Source: Nautilus pompilius (taxonomy: Eukaryota; Mollusca; Cephalopoda; Nautilida; Nautilidae). Taken from it: a DNA stretch of 64,000 nucleotides. The position numbers and the translations under genes are program-made. The stretch is taken from the NCBI GenBank assembly GCA_018389105.1, contig JACATO010002134.1, positions 1,145,001 through 1,209,000 on the forward strand, written 5' to 3'. Positions within the stretch are counted from its first letter, which is position 1. Each line of letters opens with the position of its first letter. The notes beneath the pieces were generated by a model. That model was not told the DNA's origin. It saw only the letters and a list, made by a program, of their open reading frames with translations, and did no database searches. Shown here one piece after another: positions 1 to 13,189 of this stretch.

Positions 1-2060
1 TATTGTCTTGATTTTATTTTTCCATTGGTCGCTGTCATTTTTCAAATTACTATTATTATTTTTACTGATCTTTCACTCTTTGTGTGATTGAGATTATCTA
101 GCTGCACCCATTGTTTCATGTGCTGAGCATGTGATTGTTTTTACCTATGGCTACTGATACCTGTAACAAAGATCCTTTGCTAATTTTAAATCTATTCTTT
201 GCCATTCAGAAATCATCATATTTATGTTTATGCATAAAAATTAATTTGTCTAAAAAAAAAATAAAATAGAAGTAAAAATGTTAATTGTTTGATTTTTTTT
301 TTTTTCACTGACGCCATCGTAAAAGTCTTGTTTTTATTGCTAGTTTATATAATGACTTTACAATATTCCGTTATATCTTAAAATTATTAAACAGCTAGGA
401 AAAAATGTAATAATGATAAATAAAACTGATTAGAAATAGAGCCAAAAAAGAACAAATGGTAATTGAAATTAAAACACAAGTCAAGATGTATTGTACATAG
501 CTTATGCAATATGATATTTGTTACATATATATTATATTTCATTTGCTGTATGTTTTTGGAAGCTGAGTATGCATGAGATGTATTAATTTGTAAGAAGTTT
601 ATATAAAGATTAAAAGTTTTAAATTTACAGTTTTTTTTCTTTTATAATTGTTTTCTACAACAGTATTGAATTTATGCTTAAGTCTAAGAAACTTTAAAAA
701 GTCCTGTCATCGAGACAAAGAAAGAATTGAACTGTACAAAATCATTAACATCGAAAATAATATATTCAGACTGTAACTAAAAGCATTTATTCAACAAGAT
801 TTGTTATCTTTTTTTTTGTGTCTTGATTTATTGGCAATTTTTTTTGTCTTGGTTTTACAAAGTGAACTGTTGGTAGGTGTACTTTCTAGTTGAATAGAAA
901 ACAAAATGGTGGTGTAGAGATTGCTTTTCCTTTTCGTTTTCTCAAGTAAATAGATTATAAATTATTATTACATTTTCAAAATGTTATATGTAATCTCATT
1001 CAACAAAAAAAATAGAAATAAAGAGGAAAAATAAAAGAGATCTGGAGCTGTTTACCTCCAGCAGTACTGTATGTTGTGTTTGAGTTGAGTCGATTGTTGT
1101 AGAGAGCATGCTTGAAAGAAATCTTCGTGAAGTGTAGTCAACCAGCAGTTTTCCATATCTCTGACTTAAGGGATTAGCTGATAAGAGTGTGGTCCCTTCA
1201 TCAGTTGCTAGGTGGTAGGTGTCATAGTCATGATTTCAGATTATGAAAAATTGTAATTACATTTAAAAAAAAAAAAAATTAAAGTACCTTGACTGGTGAT
1301 GTTATAAAATGGGGGAAGAAAAAAAAAACATTTTGATGTCAGGATGCCTCAGGTGAGGCCTGAAACACTGATGAACACAACACAACCACCAAACAGGCAT
1401 TTTAGTGTGAAATATGCAGTGCATGATAAAAACAATATTTATATACTTAGTAAAATATTCATGGCAAATCTTTTGAATTTCCTTCCCAAAAAAAAAAGTG
1501 TAGAAGACTTGCTTTTGTGTCATATAACTGATGTCTATGAGTTATGACCATTTTTTTTTAAACAATGATTTTAGTATTACAGCTGATAGTTTTCTGTCTT
1601 TGTTTTAGTGTTTGTTAATGTTAATAATCTTTATTATTCAGTCCAAATTATGGTAAACTCTATGGTTACAAGTTGTAGATGTTTGTAAACCTTGCATTTT
1701 AATAATTTTCTCTAGTAGGCTATTTTGGTCACCTGCCAATAATTTGTTTCATATTTCTGCCTTTCTATTAATAATATATTGAATAAGAAATAAAATTTTT
1801 ACTGACTTACTGTAGCTATATGAGAACAAATTTTATATATCATCATGATTGATGGAGTTTTCACATGATGTAAGATTTTGTACTATTTGATAGATGCTTC
1901 TAAATCTATTTTCTAAAGTAGGTATAATGGGCAGATTACAAGGTGTTAATTTAAGCTGCTATAATAATAAAAAAAAAAGCTAATACACTAATATGTATTT
2001 TCCAGTGGCTTCTAATCTGTTTATTTTGCCATGTTTTGAAATTAACTGTCTCTGTCTTGG
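1..2060. other. AT-rich gene-less stretch
   Basis: This stretch is very AT-rich with many short A and T runs. Short open frames near 1,300-1,550 on both strands have no recognisable domain and look like chance. I see no repeat structure, RNA gene or splice-bounded coding block that I can support. Confidence 0.6.
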
Positions 2061-2076
2061 CTTGGCTTCACCTAAG

Positions 2077-2115
2077 CAGGGTTTTCCAAAGTATTTGGGT
2101 GACGGTCCACATTGG
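2077..2115. repeat. Possible left end of a hAT element
   Basis: The sequence begins CAGGGTTTTCCAAAGTATTT and continues with GGGTGACGGTCCAC, which resembles hAT ends that start with CAG and carry a 'CTCAAACTTTTTGG...CGGACCAC' type motif (family knowledge). It lies about 0.7 kb beyond the C-terminal end of the minus-strand hAT remnant at 2,760-4,232, the correct side for a 3' end. I could not find a matching right end or a convincing target duplication, so the assignment is tentative. Confidence 0.4.
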
Positions 2116-2621
2116 TTAACTCAAATTTTTTATGCATTTCATAGATCAAATGTATTAAACTTAAATCAGTAAGATGCTTAATGCTGGTGTTGAATGCTTT
2201 ATAAATTATACTATAATTTATATATAGCATATAAATGTACAGAATGTGTTTTAACATAAATATGTTTGTAGGAAAGTTACTTATTCTGAGTTAATTTAAA
2301 GGGGAATTGGAAACAAAAGTCACATTTTAAATCATTTTGCAATATTTAAAGATATCTTACACTGATCACAGAAAGAAAATAAATCAACGAATTAATATAC
2401 TAAATATATTTCAATCCTGATTTTATATCCACAAAAAAAAAAAACAACATTACACATTAGTTTATTTTGGCTACTTTTAAATGTTTAATTGATAAAATTG
2501 TGAAAAGGAAGCATGTCTTGGTTGGAATTTAGACACTGTGATTTGAAATATTGAATGCCGATGTTCATCTGTTACCCTTGACTTTACTTTACTTGTTGAT
2601 CTTTATTTCAAAGAAGGTATC

Positions 2622-2668
2622 TCACACATGCACATGCACACACACACACACCACACACACACACACAC
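2622..2668. repeat. (CA)n microsatellite
   Basis: An interrupted CA run with CATG variants at its start and one CACC interruption. It sits inside the presumed hAT element next to the transposase remnant. Confidence 0.95.
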
Positions 2669-2759
2669 TGCTAAAGAGATGAGTGGTTTTCCTAGCATTG
2701 ATTATCAACATTTGGAATTTTTCTGAAGATAAAGAAACACAGAGACAGATCTTTAAATA

Positions 2760-3958
2760 TTTATCTAGGCCAGAGTCTTGTACCCTCAGTCAATTCAAAC
2801 TGTGCATTACTGAGAATGTTGTCCATATTGCTTGTGAATGGGTTTGAAAAAATTTGCAATTTTTTTACATTCAAAGGAAAATCATGAAAGCATTTTTTTT
2901 AATATATATATATCTGAAAGTTTACAATCCTTGCACAGTATTTTCTTTCTTAACAACTAATCTTAACATTGGCATGCCATCATGCTCTTCAGCTAATGTC
3001 TTAGATGCTGCAAAATGTGCAAGATTAAATTCTTGGAAATGTTTCTCTAGTAGCAAAAATTTTCTCTCAGATGCCTTGACACTGAATTACATTTCAGATA
3101 CTAATGCTGCTGCTTCCTGAAGTTTTACATTAAGCACATTTAGCATTCTTCTAATGCCAATCATAAAAGGAAGATAAATTTTGATAGCTCAAGAACTTGG
3201 TGATCTTTTATGATGAAGAGGTCTGTTTCTTGTAAAAGTTTAAAGAAAAAAAAAACACACCAGTTGTGGCACCTTTACTAGCCCACCTTACTTTTATGAA
3301 ATAAATCACATTTGAGTACTGTACATAACTACCTAGTAAAGTTTTGAAATGCCTTTGGTTTAGTCCTTGACTTAGTAAAAATCTACTTTTTTAATAATTC
3401 CACTCATGACATTTACAAGATGAAGTATGGAGGATCCTAAGGTTCTTGATGTATAATACATTGGTGATGGATCAATTGTTGACTGTAGTCCTGTTCTACA
3501 AGGTTTCTTTTTATATGTTGTATGAGTCCATTTTTAAAAACCCCATGGCTGTTTTAACATTAGTAGTTACTTCAATAACCCTCTTTAGTTAGACCATTTT
3601 TTTTGTCATATCTTTCAATATCGGTGCTATCATAAAAGCAGATAACAAGTTTCTCAAGCTTTTCTTCTATTTTGAATGCAACTGACTTATAAGTTAGATG
3701 CTGTTGTCTGTTTGCCCGGTGATGTTGTTCAGAGCTAAACTTATTGTTTTCAAATAGCTTTCTTCTCTGGTTATAAAATGTTCACAGCATTGTCCAAACA
3801 TTGTTTAAAGAATTCACTTTTGAATCATACAAGATATTTCCAAACTTACATGCACTGTTGATATGGATTGATTGCTGGACTTTCTCTCTCTCTCTCTCTC
3901 TCTCTCTCACACCACACACACACACACCACACACACACACACACACACCACACACACA

Positions 3959-3989
<31 letters not shown>

Positions 3990-4232
3990 CTCTGCTGAGA
4001 AGTTAAATCATCTTTTATTTTCTAATTCTAACTTTTGTTTCTCTGCTTTTGTAAGCATTATATGAATTATGTGTTTGTATCATAGCGGCTTCTGATGTTA
4101 TATTCCTTAACTACAGCAACTGTATCTTTGCAGATTAGACAAAGAGTTTTATCATTACTACAGATGGTAGGTTGTCCATTGTTCTTTAAATACTTGGCAA
4201 TCTTTGTCAACTTTCCACTTGTTTGTGTTCAT
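2760..4232 (-). pseudogene. GTF2IRD2-like hAT transposase remnant
   Basis: A hAT-superfamily DNA transposase, decayed. On the minus strand the frame starts with ATG at 4,232 and reads MNTNKWKVDKDCQVFKEQW, followed at about 4,080-4,150 by TLCLICKDTVAVVKEYNIR, a BED-like zinc-finger segment typical of the GTF2IRD2/EPM2AIP1 class of domesticated hATs. Further along are a degenerate 'DSTDI' catalytic block (near 3,620), an 'IHHQCIIHQE' block (near 3,470), a 'VRWASKGA' block (near 3,270), and an 'FLLLEKHFQEFNLAHF' helix (near 3,040). An 'NPFTSNMDNILSNAQFEL' segment (near 2,800) precedes the usual dimerisation region, which is not clear. Stops and frameshifts occur throughout, and a CT/CA microsatellite interrupts it at 3,883-3,990. 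It is non-functional. The family call is by motif order from memory; the BED finger is the strongest part. Confidence 0.75.
3883..3990. repeat. (CT)n-(CA)n compound microsatellite
   Basis: A pure CT run of about 13 units passes directly into an interrupted CA run with CACC interruptions. Open frames across it on both strands are only translations of the repeat. It lies between the N-terminal zinc-finger part and the catalytic part of the hAT remnant and so expanded inside former coding sequence. Confidence 0.97.
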
Positions 4233-7200
4233 GATTATATTCTGGTCTTCCTAATCTAAAAAAAATCAAATTAACTCGACAGATTTATCACATTTCGAAG
4301 TATCATTTGAGACACGGGAAATTTAATGTAGCAGGCAGAGTTGACCACTTTGAAACAACTCGCTTGGTACTCAAGCAACGTTTCAGAGGGCTGGAGAGCA
4401 GTCGGCACATGAGAATTATGCAATACTGCTGAGCAGGAGAAACAGCATTTCTAAATCTTGTACAATGCCACCTTTAGTCAAAGCAAGAACCTACTGACAA
4501 AATATTGTACAATGACAGTGACAGCTGGTAGCAAGCATGCTAATCTTCTCTCCGGTGTGATCAGAATTGTTTACGGGTGTGTTGTCTTGGAATAACTTCT
4601 TTTAAAAAGTGAGCTGACTTCAGAGTCTTAACAGGAAAAAAAATGTTCATGTGGGCCAGAATTTTGATTCTCGCTTGTGAGCCATGGTTTGGATACCAAT
4701 AGTTTAAAGGATCATTAAATGATGGAAAACTTGCTATGTAATTATGCAATTCATCATTGAACTAACTTGATGGCTACAAATTTGAATTAAAAATTATAAA
4801 GTAGGTGTTTAAAAATAATGCACCATTTCTTTTTTCATATAGTTAAAAATGAATTTCTTTAAATTTGTACAGTTATATAGGTGTTTTGAAATCATTGACA
4901 GGAAAAATTGATTAACACACCTGGGTTTTCAGTGTAATTTGAGTTCTACATCTAAAGCCGATCATTTGCCTTGAACTATATATAATGTAAAATCAGGAGA
5001 TAGTTACTATATATAATCTTTTAAAGGTTTTTTTGAATTGTGAAACATTATAGTATTGTTGATATAATACATTGCATTAAAGAAACGTGAAAAGGTTAGT
5101 GCGCGTGCTCCTAAGTGGGTAAAACATTCATTTGGGCTCATACCCCACACCCTCTACTCCAAGCTAGCTTCTGTAAGATATCTTTAAACCATGGAATTCA
5201 TTGCAGGATTCACCAAGGAGAAGCATTTAAAAAAAAATATATTTCAATTTGTGAAAATATTTATGACTAAGAAGTTTCAAAATAATGTTGATAAATGTTA
5301 CTGATGAAATTAATCATAAATGAGTGAAATACTATAACATGGAATACTTGATTGCCTATCTATGGGAGGGGGAACCATCATTGGGGTTGCTGCATTTTAC
5401 TTTGTTGAAGTCAGTCACAACTATTAAGGATAATTTTGTTCAGCTCTAAAAATTAAAATGCTAATCTAAGATTGAAGCGGATAGTTATCTTAGAATTTTA
5501 AATGTTATATTTAAAACGTTTCAAAACTGGTTACAGTTGATACTCAGAGAATATAGTAGACCTGGATAATAATTCTTTCAGCAGTGCCAATATGAGGACA
5601 AAGCTTAATTCCAGAATAGAAGCGACATCTGGATAGTATGGGTCTGACCATTAAGATTCACCTTTGAATTGTGGGTTGGGTCAGATAGCAAATGAATCCT
5701 TTTCACAACAGTCCAGACCTGACTCAAGCTCATCAGAAAGTGGCTTGTTTTGAAATGCATACTGTTTTGTAGTCTTCAAATGCCTAATGGCAAACATGAC
5801 TCAATTAGAATTGTTCAAAAGCAGACATTTAGAAATGATCATGGGTATAGTGATGAGCTATGACCATGATTTTAAAATAAATTTTGATATTGTTATTTTT
5901 AGGAGTATACAGAATGTTTGGCCATGGCTATAGCTCCTTGTTTAGAGAGAGAGCCTTCCATTTGATGTCTTTTGCTGGTCTTGGTCTGTCACTGAACACG
6001 ATCACCATTGTTGTTGGTTGAATCTTGTACGAAAGTTTTATAGTTCTTTTATAGCTTAAAAAAAGAAAAGAAATAATTGTGACCAAAATTACGCATCACT
6101 TCGTTTCTAAATACAGGAATGAGTATTTATTGTGTGTATTACCCTGTTAAAAATCAAGCATTGGTTTAATATTACTAGGCCCTGTATTCTAAACATCTAT
6201 CTTAAATGTAGTAATTTCTTGTGGAGATGAATCTATGAACTATAAAGAAGTAAACATCGATAAATTCACACTTTCTCTTTAAAAGGAAATCCTTACTTGA
6301 ATCCTAATATCCATATTTTTAAAAGATATCTGTGCCAAAGGCATTCAAGAATTAAAAAGCGCAGTATTTTACACTTGGGGTAAACTGTTGTGATGGTAAC
6401 AGTGACCATCTTGCATTTTGGGGTTGAACATGTTATAACTTTCTGGGTAAAATGAGGGTCACTTGGTGGTATCAAATTTAAGGACTTAAGGCTCCCATAT
6501 AGCGTATTCATCCAGAATCAATATGACTTGACTGTTTTCTGATAACTTTGCAATAAATGTTTATAAATGTGACAACATGTGCTGTTCAAAATTTGAGCAA
6601 AATATACTGAAAAGTTTAAGTTTATTGAATGTTGGAAGTCTCAGCTAATGAAGTATTTCTAAAGATTTACATGTTTATGTTGAGTCATTTTAAGTCATTT
6701 TACAATTGGAAAGGTTTTAGAAAGCTCCAGGTTCATACAACCTGCCTTCAGATTTCTTTGCTGTTCTGTCTTTTTGGCCAAGATTCAGCTTTATATTGAG
6801 TTCACCTAATTTGTTTAGCATCCTTTATTTCAGCAGCTTGCATTGTTGCCTTTTCTGGATTTATTGCCATCAAGTTTAATGTCTCTATAAGCCACTTATA
6901 ACATTTGTTGAACAGCGACGCCAAGCCCAGCAGCCTCACCAATACTCTCAGAATTCTCTTTTTGGAAAGTGGATATACAAAATGGCACGGAGACTTATAT
7001 TTCTAAATTTTCTAATGGTGTATTACATGTGTAGACTTGTCTACAAGAAACATACAAACAGTTTGATTGAATTTTGTAAACGAAGGTTCTTTGATTATTT
7101 ATAAATTAAAAGTAGCAGGATTTTTTTTCAGTTTGATTACACCAAAATCAGAAATTAGACAAAAATATAATGCATTATTTTTGTGGCATAGTTGTGTGTT

Positions 7201-9790
7201 GTTCCCTTAAATAATAATATTTAAACAAAAAAATAAATATAATGCTAAATCAGAAACAAAACAAGTGCTTAAGTATTGAATTAATTACACTTAATAAGAA
7301 TCTGATTTGTTTTGGCTTATACAATAATTTATGCCATCACTGTAGTCAAATGTAGTATTAGATTATGATGAAATGTCTGCTTAATTATTTATTACAGGAA
7401 GAAATTGATTTTTTTTTTAAAATAAAAATCAGATCAGTAATTTTAATGAAACTACTTCTAATGCATGATTGTACAAGTTCATTGTTTTTTGTGGTATGCC
7501 AGATTACAATTATGTGATTTTTAATGCACAGTTTTAGAAAATAACCCCAACATTTAGTGTTAACGGTGTATTTAACATTCATTTTTCAATTTGGTTTGGA
7601 AAAGTCTGAGCTTAACTCTCTTCACCTTGCTGTAGTTGCACGCGCACATACACACAAAAACACACTGACTTATAAAACAGGTTGATGAGGTTGTTTTTAT
7701 TCATTGACTTGGGAAATAAATATCCCAAGTGCATAAATTTTTACTGACATTTATTTGTTAATTTACATGGAAATAATTAATTTTTTTTTACTATCAGGCA
7801 TGTTACCAAAGCACATTTCCATGTTCCATTTGTTCTGGTTCTGTGAGAAGCCAAAGTGATTCCTTAGCAGTAGATTTCTAGTTTATTTTTCTCACTTCAG
7901 CTTTTGCTTGGAGTCACTAACTTAAGAAGTTTTTTTTTCTCATTTGTTCTTTTTTGGACACTAGGCATAACATCTTCAGGAGTCAAGAATTATGCTCTGT
8001 ATTGAAAAATTTCCCTTAATCCACTGCAGGTATTTTTGTTTCTTTTTCCAGAGTTGATTTTGGTTGGAACTATCCTTACTTAGGCAAAGATAAAAGATGG
8101 AAACTCTAAAATGTTTCTGATGATTGGAATTTCAAATCAGTTTTTATCATTGTCAGGTATTTGGGAGATGAAATCTGAAGTTAACTGTTCAAGAAACAAG
8201 CATATGAGCAACAGAAATTACCATGCATCTTTCTTCCATCTGATATTTACTTGCTAAACAGAATATTTAGCAGCCATTTCACAGACATTTTTTGTTGGAT
8301 TTCTGTGCACGTCTTTGCTTCTGTAAACTTTATTTATGCATTTGTTGTATGGAATTCTGATTTTTGTTATGTTTTATTGATTTCCTCCTCTAAAGAACTG
8401 TTTAGTGATTTGAATTATTCCTGGTGAACTAGTGACTAACACAATCTAATTTTCATTAAATCTGGTTTTTACCTTATTGCTGCTAATTCTGTTTTTTGTT
8501 ACTATGGATTCAATTTCCTGCCATGATTGATTGATTTAAAAAAAAAAACAAAAAAAGAATTATTTATTTATTTTACTTGTTTTGAATTAAAGTATTGATG
8601 TCTGATACTTTCAACAGGTGATGAATCAAAACTTTATCTTGGAATAAAGATATGAAAGAAAATAAAGCACTGAGAAATAAATGCAGACCATTCAAAAATA
8701 CAAAAATTATACTTATTAATTGTATCAGATACTAATCCAACCCCCCTCCACTGCAAGCTGGAAAGGCTTTTTTTAATAGACTAAATATGTCATATCTAAA
8801 TTGATTTTCTCAGTTTTTGTTTGAATGATTTGATATTTTTCTTTTTATGACTTAGTTAATGAGATAGCTTGTGAAGATGGAATCTGTTGTTTAAATTCAG
8901 AATTATTTTAAGATCTAATTTGAAAGGGTATTTGGTCAGGGTCTTTGCTCTTACAAAAAATCTGAATGACATTTTGGGTGTGTCACATAGTTGACCTTAG
9001 AAGAATTAAAGATTTTCCTTTCTCATTTATATATAATTTTTAGAAGACAGCTAAAAATAAGCCTCTCTAATTATTTTTCAGAGCTACATTAGCAAGTAAC
9101 AGGTTTAAAAAAAAGAGAGAAAAGATATCTGGTTGGACCCTAGCAATGATGGGTCTCTTTCTGTTACTCATTCACTCATTGTTAGTGGGCCTGTTTTGTT
9201 GGCTTTACAACTGGAAATGCTGCAACATACATACAAGATTAATGCTAGCAAAATAACCTCAAAGAAGGATACATTTCTACTTATCTCCCACAAATATTTT
9301 GTCCATTCCATTAAAATACTTCAGATATGTTAATTTGGACAATTAAAATAGCATTAGTAATCAATATGATATAGAATATATTGTAATTTCCAAGTTTTAA
9401 ATCAATGTAGGTTATAAGATGAATGGGTTAAATTTCTTATTTTTCTTAACGTCATTCTTAAATAAGACGAAGCTGCATAAGGTAGTTGACCAAAACTGGC
9501 CACAACACTGCATGAAGTCTTATAAAACAGCAAAAAAAAAAAGTGTAGGTACTTCTAAGCTTATAATATTAATTAGCTCTTTTGAACTTATCAGTGAACT
9601 ACTTTGTGAATAAATCTGACATGTTTTGAATAAAGGAGAGTACTTTGAAATTCTCTGCAAACATTAAATTTAAATTATATTATAAATCGAATATCTTTCA
9701 TAACACATGTTGATATGCAAGATAGCCTTCGAGTAGTATAACATTTATAGAAGAAATAAAAAAGAAAACTAGTTCTAAATTTATATTCTT
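4233..9790. other. Gene-less stretch between hAT and pogo remnants
   Basis: AT-rich DNA. The part up to about 4,560 has moderate GC and probably belongs to the 5' end of the hAT element. Around 5,095-5,175 a tRNA-like or SINE-like patch (GTTAGTGCGCGTGCTCC, then GGGCTCATACCC) may be an old SINE, unproven. Two frames are open longer than usual: 6,880-7,104 (plus, 74 codons, Gln/Arg-rich start) and 9,082-9,256 (plus, preceded by a TTTTTCAG acceptor and encoding a strongly hydrophobic, membrane-like segment). Neither matches anything I recognise. Confidence 0.5.
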
Positions 9791-9801
9791 TTATTAATCT
9801 C

Positions 9802-11001
9802 TCAACTCGGATTTAGAGAAGCCTCAAGTTCTTCATCTTCAGTTTCTGAGAGGAAGACAATAACAAGCTCAGGAGACAGACTGGGTGCAAAGTTTTCCTC
9901 AACCTCTGTGTAGTCTTCATCCTGGTCATCCTTTGAGCTGCTGAATATTCCAGCCTTGATGAAGCTATAACGGCTATTTGAGACACACTGTCCCATGCGT
10001 GTTTGATCCATTATGTCATAGTTTACCTTTGGACATCCATGCTTCCCATATTTGTCTTAGCTTAGACTCGAAGCATCTATTGTAAGAAATGAACAATGGT
10101 TGTAATAATTTTGTCATCTCCCCTGGGATGATGCCTAATGCAGTCTTCTTTCTGGAAACTCTAACTTTTGTTTTTTCATCGATGTGCACATACATAGAGT
10201 CTAGGATTAGCATGAATTCCTTTGTCTGGAAAAATCCACCAGCTTGATGCAAGTACACTAACTTAGCCATTTTTTCATCATGTGTTGCTCATTGATCTTT
10301 TTTTGGTTCACCTCCACTTTAATGCCATTCATTAAATTCTTTGGCATCATCTTTCTTTTAAATATTACCATGAGGAGTAACTTCCTGTTATTGCACTACA
10401 TGCCAAAACCACTGTAGAATTAGATTTTTTGTCCTGTTGTTTTGATGGACACCATTTCTTTTTGTTATCTATAGTTTTATTCATGGGAATATCAAATGTT
10501 AATGGTACTTCATCCATGTTGATAATGATCAACATTTCAATATCATCTTCCTCTTTCTTCATTGTGACAAATTAAAAAAAATATATTTAACTTCCCTTCA
10601 AAGTCTTCAGGCAGTTTCTGTGATGTGGTCACGTGCTGCCTGATAGTCCTTTTCTATGTATAAAGAGGAAACAACGAAGGACCACCAACAAAGATCTCCA
10701 CTCTCAACTTGGAAGTGATTTGTTCTGCTTTTAATTTCACATGAGCGATGTTGAGTTTGCAACACACAGCACATTGCGATAATGCATATTCTTCTAATTT
10801 GTCTTCAATGGTTTTCCATTGAGGGGTATGCTTGCGATTTGCCTTCATAGTTTTATTTGCGTTGTGTCATCTCTGAACACATTTTTCACTAATACTGTAC
10901 TTACAATGAGTAGCCATATTTCCTCCATTTTTCTTGGTGAATTTTACAACTTGCAGTTCAAAGGCTACCATGTAGGATTTAGATAATGTAACAGGTGGCA
11001 T
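9802..11001 (-). pseudogene. pogo/POGK-like transposase remnant
   Basis: Relic of a pogo-type (Tc1/mariner superfamily) transposase on the minus strand. In order: an N-terminal helix-turn-helix region starting at ATG 11,001 (SYMVAFELQVVKFTKKNGG); a CENP-B-type second helix-turn-helix (QWKTIEDKLEEYALSQ, near 10,810); a catalytic block with NMDEVPLTFDIPMNKTIDNK (near 10,500); LILDSMYVHIDEKTK (near 10,200); and IPGEMTKLLQPLFISYNRCF (near 10,080). The tail is acidic (DDQDEDYTEVEENF). The order matches the KRAB-associated POGK type. The third catalytic Asp expected after LQPL is Phe here, there is an in-frame TGA near 10,880, and the frame is broken at least three times. No terminal repeats were found. 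Confidence 0.85.
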
Positions 11002-11689
11002 TTAAAAATGAACAGTGGTTTTTTAAATAGGGGATTTTATATTCACATTTAAGATCGAAATGGATCAAGCTGATGGTGGCTTCATATTGATTAAATAATT
11101 AATGAACATTAGTCCAATTGAAAGAAAACTTGTGTTTGCCAAGTAGTTTCATATGGACTTTATAACCAAGTTTTCAGGTTTAATGCATTTTTTTAATCTT
11201 GAGAAATTTCAATTTTATTCATGTGTATAGATTATATGGAGGAGGCCTGGAAAGAAAAAGTCTCTTATAACCCTGAAATTACAGTATTTACTGTTGAGAA
11301 ATGAAAGAAAACTTGATTGCAGATTTTGCCAATGTTAAACAATTTAGTTTACCTGCATTTTGTCATACTAGTATTACAGATAATTATAAAATAAACATTA
11401 CATTTTTACAAATTTGAGAAGAATTTTATGCACAGCAAGATCAATTGCTTTTTCATTTCGTAAAGTACACAACTACCACTGAGTATATTTTCTTCATGCC
11501 TGATGGAAGCTCTAATGTTGAAATTTGACTATATTATATAAAAAACCATTTGTATTTCATTATAATTTTTGCCTCAGGATTAGATGTATCTGGAACATTA
11601 CCTGTGCATACTTAGATGTCTGATCATTTCATTTCATCTGGTATTATCTACCACTGCTATGTTAAAACCACCCTTTTAGTGGAGATTCT

Positions 11690-12080
11690 GTGAAGAAAGA
11701 TTCTTAAGCTTTATATGTCTACCAAGGGCTTCTCAGATACACTCAATGGTTGAAAAATTTGGAAATATTGCTGGCCAGTCTATTGTAGTAATATTGCTGG
11801 CTCTAGGATAAAGTTAGTTTTAGCAGTTTTCTTGATGAAGATTCAGGACTCAGTTTCTTACTCATCTAGCCACCCCAACTAGTTAGCCAAACTTTAAAAA
11901 ATGAACAGGGCAGTTCTGTTGGCCGTGATATCTTCTCCCACACCATTGTATTTCTTCTACCTTAATGATTGTACTGAATAATATTGCCAGAAGCATAGTG
12001 GTATTCTCCCTGATACCTCCATACAGGTACATACTGTCAGAGAGATCCAAATTGAAACAACTTTCATTTGAAAACAACAT
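11690..12080 (-). pseudogene. Tc1-like transposase remnant
   Basis: Minus-strand relic of a Tc1-type DDE transposase. The first catalytic block reads LFSNESCFNLDLSDS (near 12,060, with the usual Asp before Glu-Ser changed to Asn), followed by IQWCGRRYHGQQN (near 11,940), and the C-terminal block reads DWPAIFPNFSTIECI then a stop then EALGRHIKL (near 11,700-11,785). The stop replaces the conserved Trp of this block. The region between is degraded, and the N-terminal DNA-binding half beyond 12,080 could not be traced with confidence. Confidence 0.75.
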
Positions 12081-13185
12081 TTTCAGTTTCTGCTATTTTA
12101 TTCTTTCCCTTAATTGATTAACTATGGCAGTAATGATTGTTCAAAGAGAAACTAACAGATGTATGTCTACTGTTCAATTCTACAGGGGGAAGACAGTTTC
12201 TGATCATTTGTCTGGATAGAAACTAGCATTATTGGATCTAGGCTGCAGTGATTACCCTATTCTATATTGCCATTTCTCTGATATTCACTGTGAAGATAAT
12301 GAGGAACACCTCTTCTGGTATGCAATTAAAGCGCTTATCTAGAAGGCAGTGTGCGTGCAGTTGACTGACTCAAACAATGGAATTGGAACCAACTGTTGTC
12401 ATTTACATGTCCATGGATGGTTTGAGTTATCAGAGGATCAGGTGGTGCTTGAAGAGCCAGATGGCATTTTTGAGTTGTTTTTTTTTTTCTTCCTGTATTT
12501 TATTTTATTTTTCATAGTAAAGAGAACAAACAGGTGGCTTCATGATATTCTCTCACATCAGGGCTGTGCATTAAACACTTTGAGCTTATTTCTTCAGCCA
12601 GTCTGCCTCAGAGTACCTGTTTACTACAGGGTAACTCTTGTCATGTGAAAAGTTTGCATACTCTGTGGATTTTACTGCATAACTGATTTGGGTTACGTTA
12701 CACATTTTTTATATCTATACACAAACATGCATTTTGAGATTCATGTTTTGTTTTAGTGTGGGGGTTCTGTGATGCCACTTGTAAGCCACGTGTTGTCAGT
12801 ACATGCTTTTAATGATTTTCTTTTGTGAGGTTTTAGACCCACATCATTATAAAAATAACAGCTGATGGTGATTTGTTTTTTTGGTTACTTGTAATAATTT
12901 AGATATTTTTTTTACCTGTCAACCCTTTCTTGAGACTAATCTGCATATTAAAACTTTCAAACTTGTTTTTCATGGCCTTGAACCATATGAATGTTGTTGG
13001 GTTGTACTCATCATACAGTATAATGATTGAACAAAAATCACACCAAAAATTAAACAAAAATAAATTTAAAAGAATATAAAATTCACTTGTTTTCATGCAT
13101 TGCAGGATGAACTGTTACAAAATTTCTCATCAGTTGTTAATATGCTTGTCACTGATATCTTTAGCATCGTCATCCATCAAACCAA
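12081..13185. other. Gene-less stretch
   Basis: Part of the first 350 bases may be the eroded N-terminal half of the neighbouring Tc1 copy on the minus strand. The open frame at 12,349-12,648 on the plus strand is dominated by a poly-T-encoded Phe run and is antisense to that relic. Nothing else is supported. Confidence 0.5.
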
Positions 13186-13189
13186 AAGT

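Noticed and set aside
3782..4065. Open frames of Cys/Val/His/Thr repeats on both strands
   Set aside because: They are translations of the CT/CA microsatellite.
2069..5120. Target duplication CACCTAAG / CTCCTAAG for the GTF2IRD2-like hAT
   Set aside because: The 8-mers differ by one base, but the sequence beside the right one does not match the left end CAGGGTTTTCC read inward, so chance is more likely.
6880..7104. Gln/Arg-rich plus-strand frame as an exon
   Set aside because: It is open for 74 codons but has no good donor, no confident acceptor and no recognised domain.
9082..9256. Membrane-protein terminal exon
   Set aside because: The acceptor is good and the peptide strongly hydrophobic, but T-rich DNA often encodes such stretches and a competing frame is also open; kept only as a lead.
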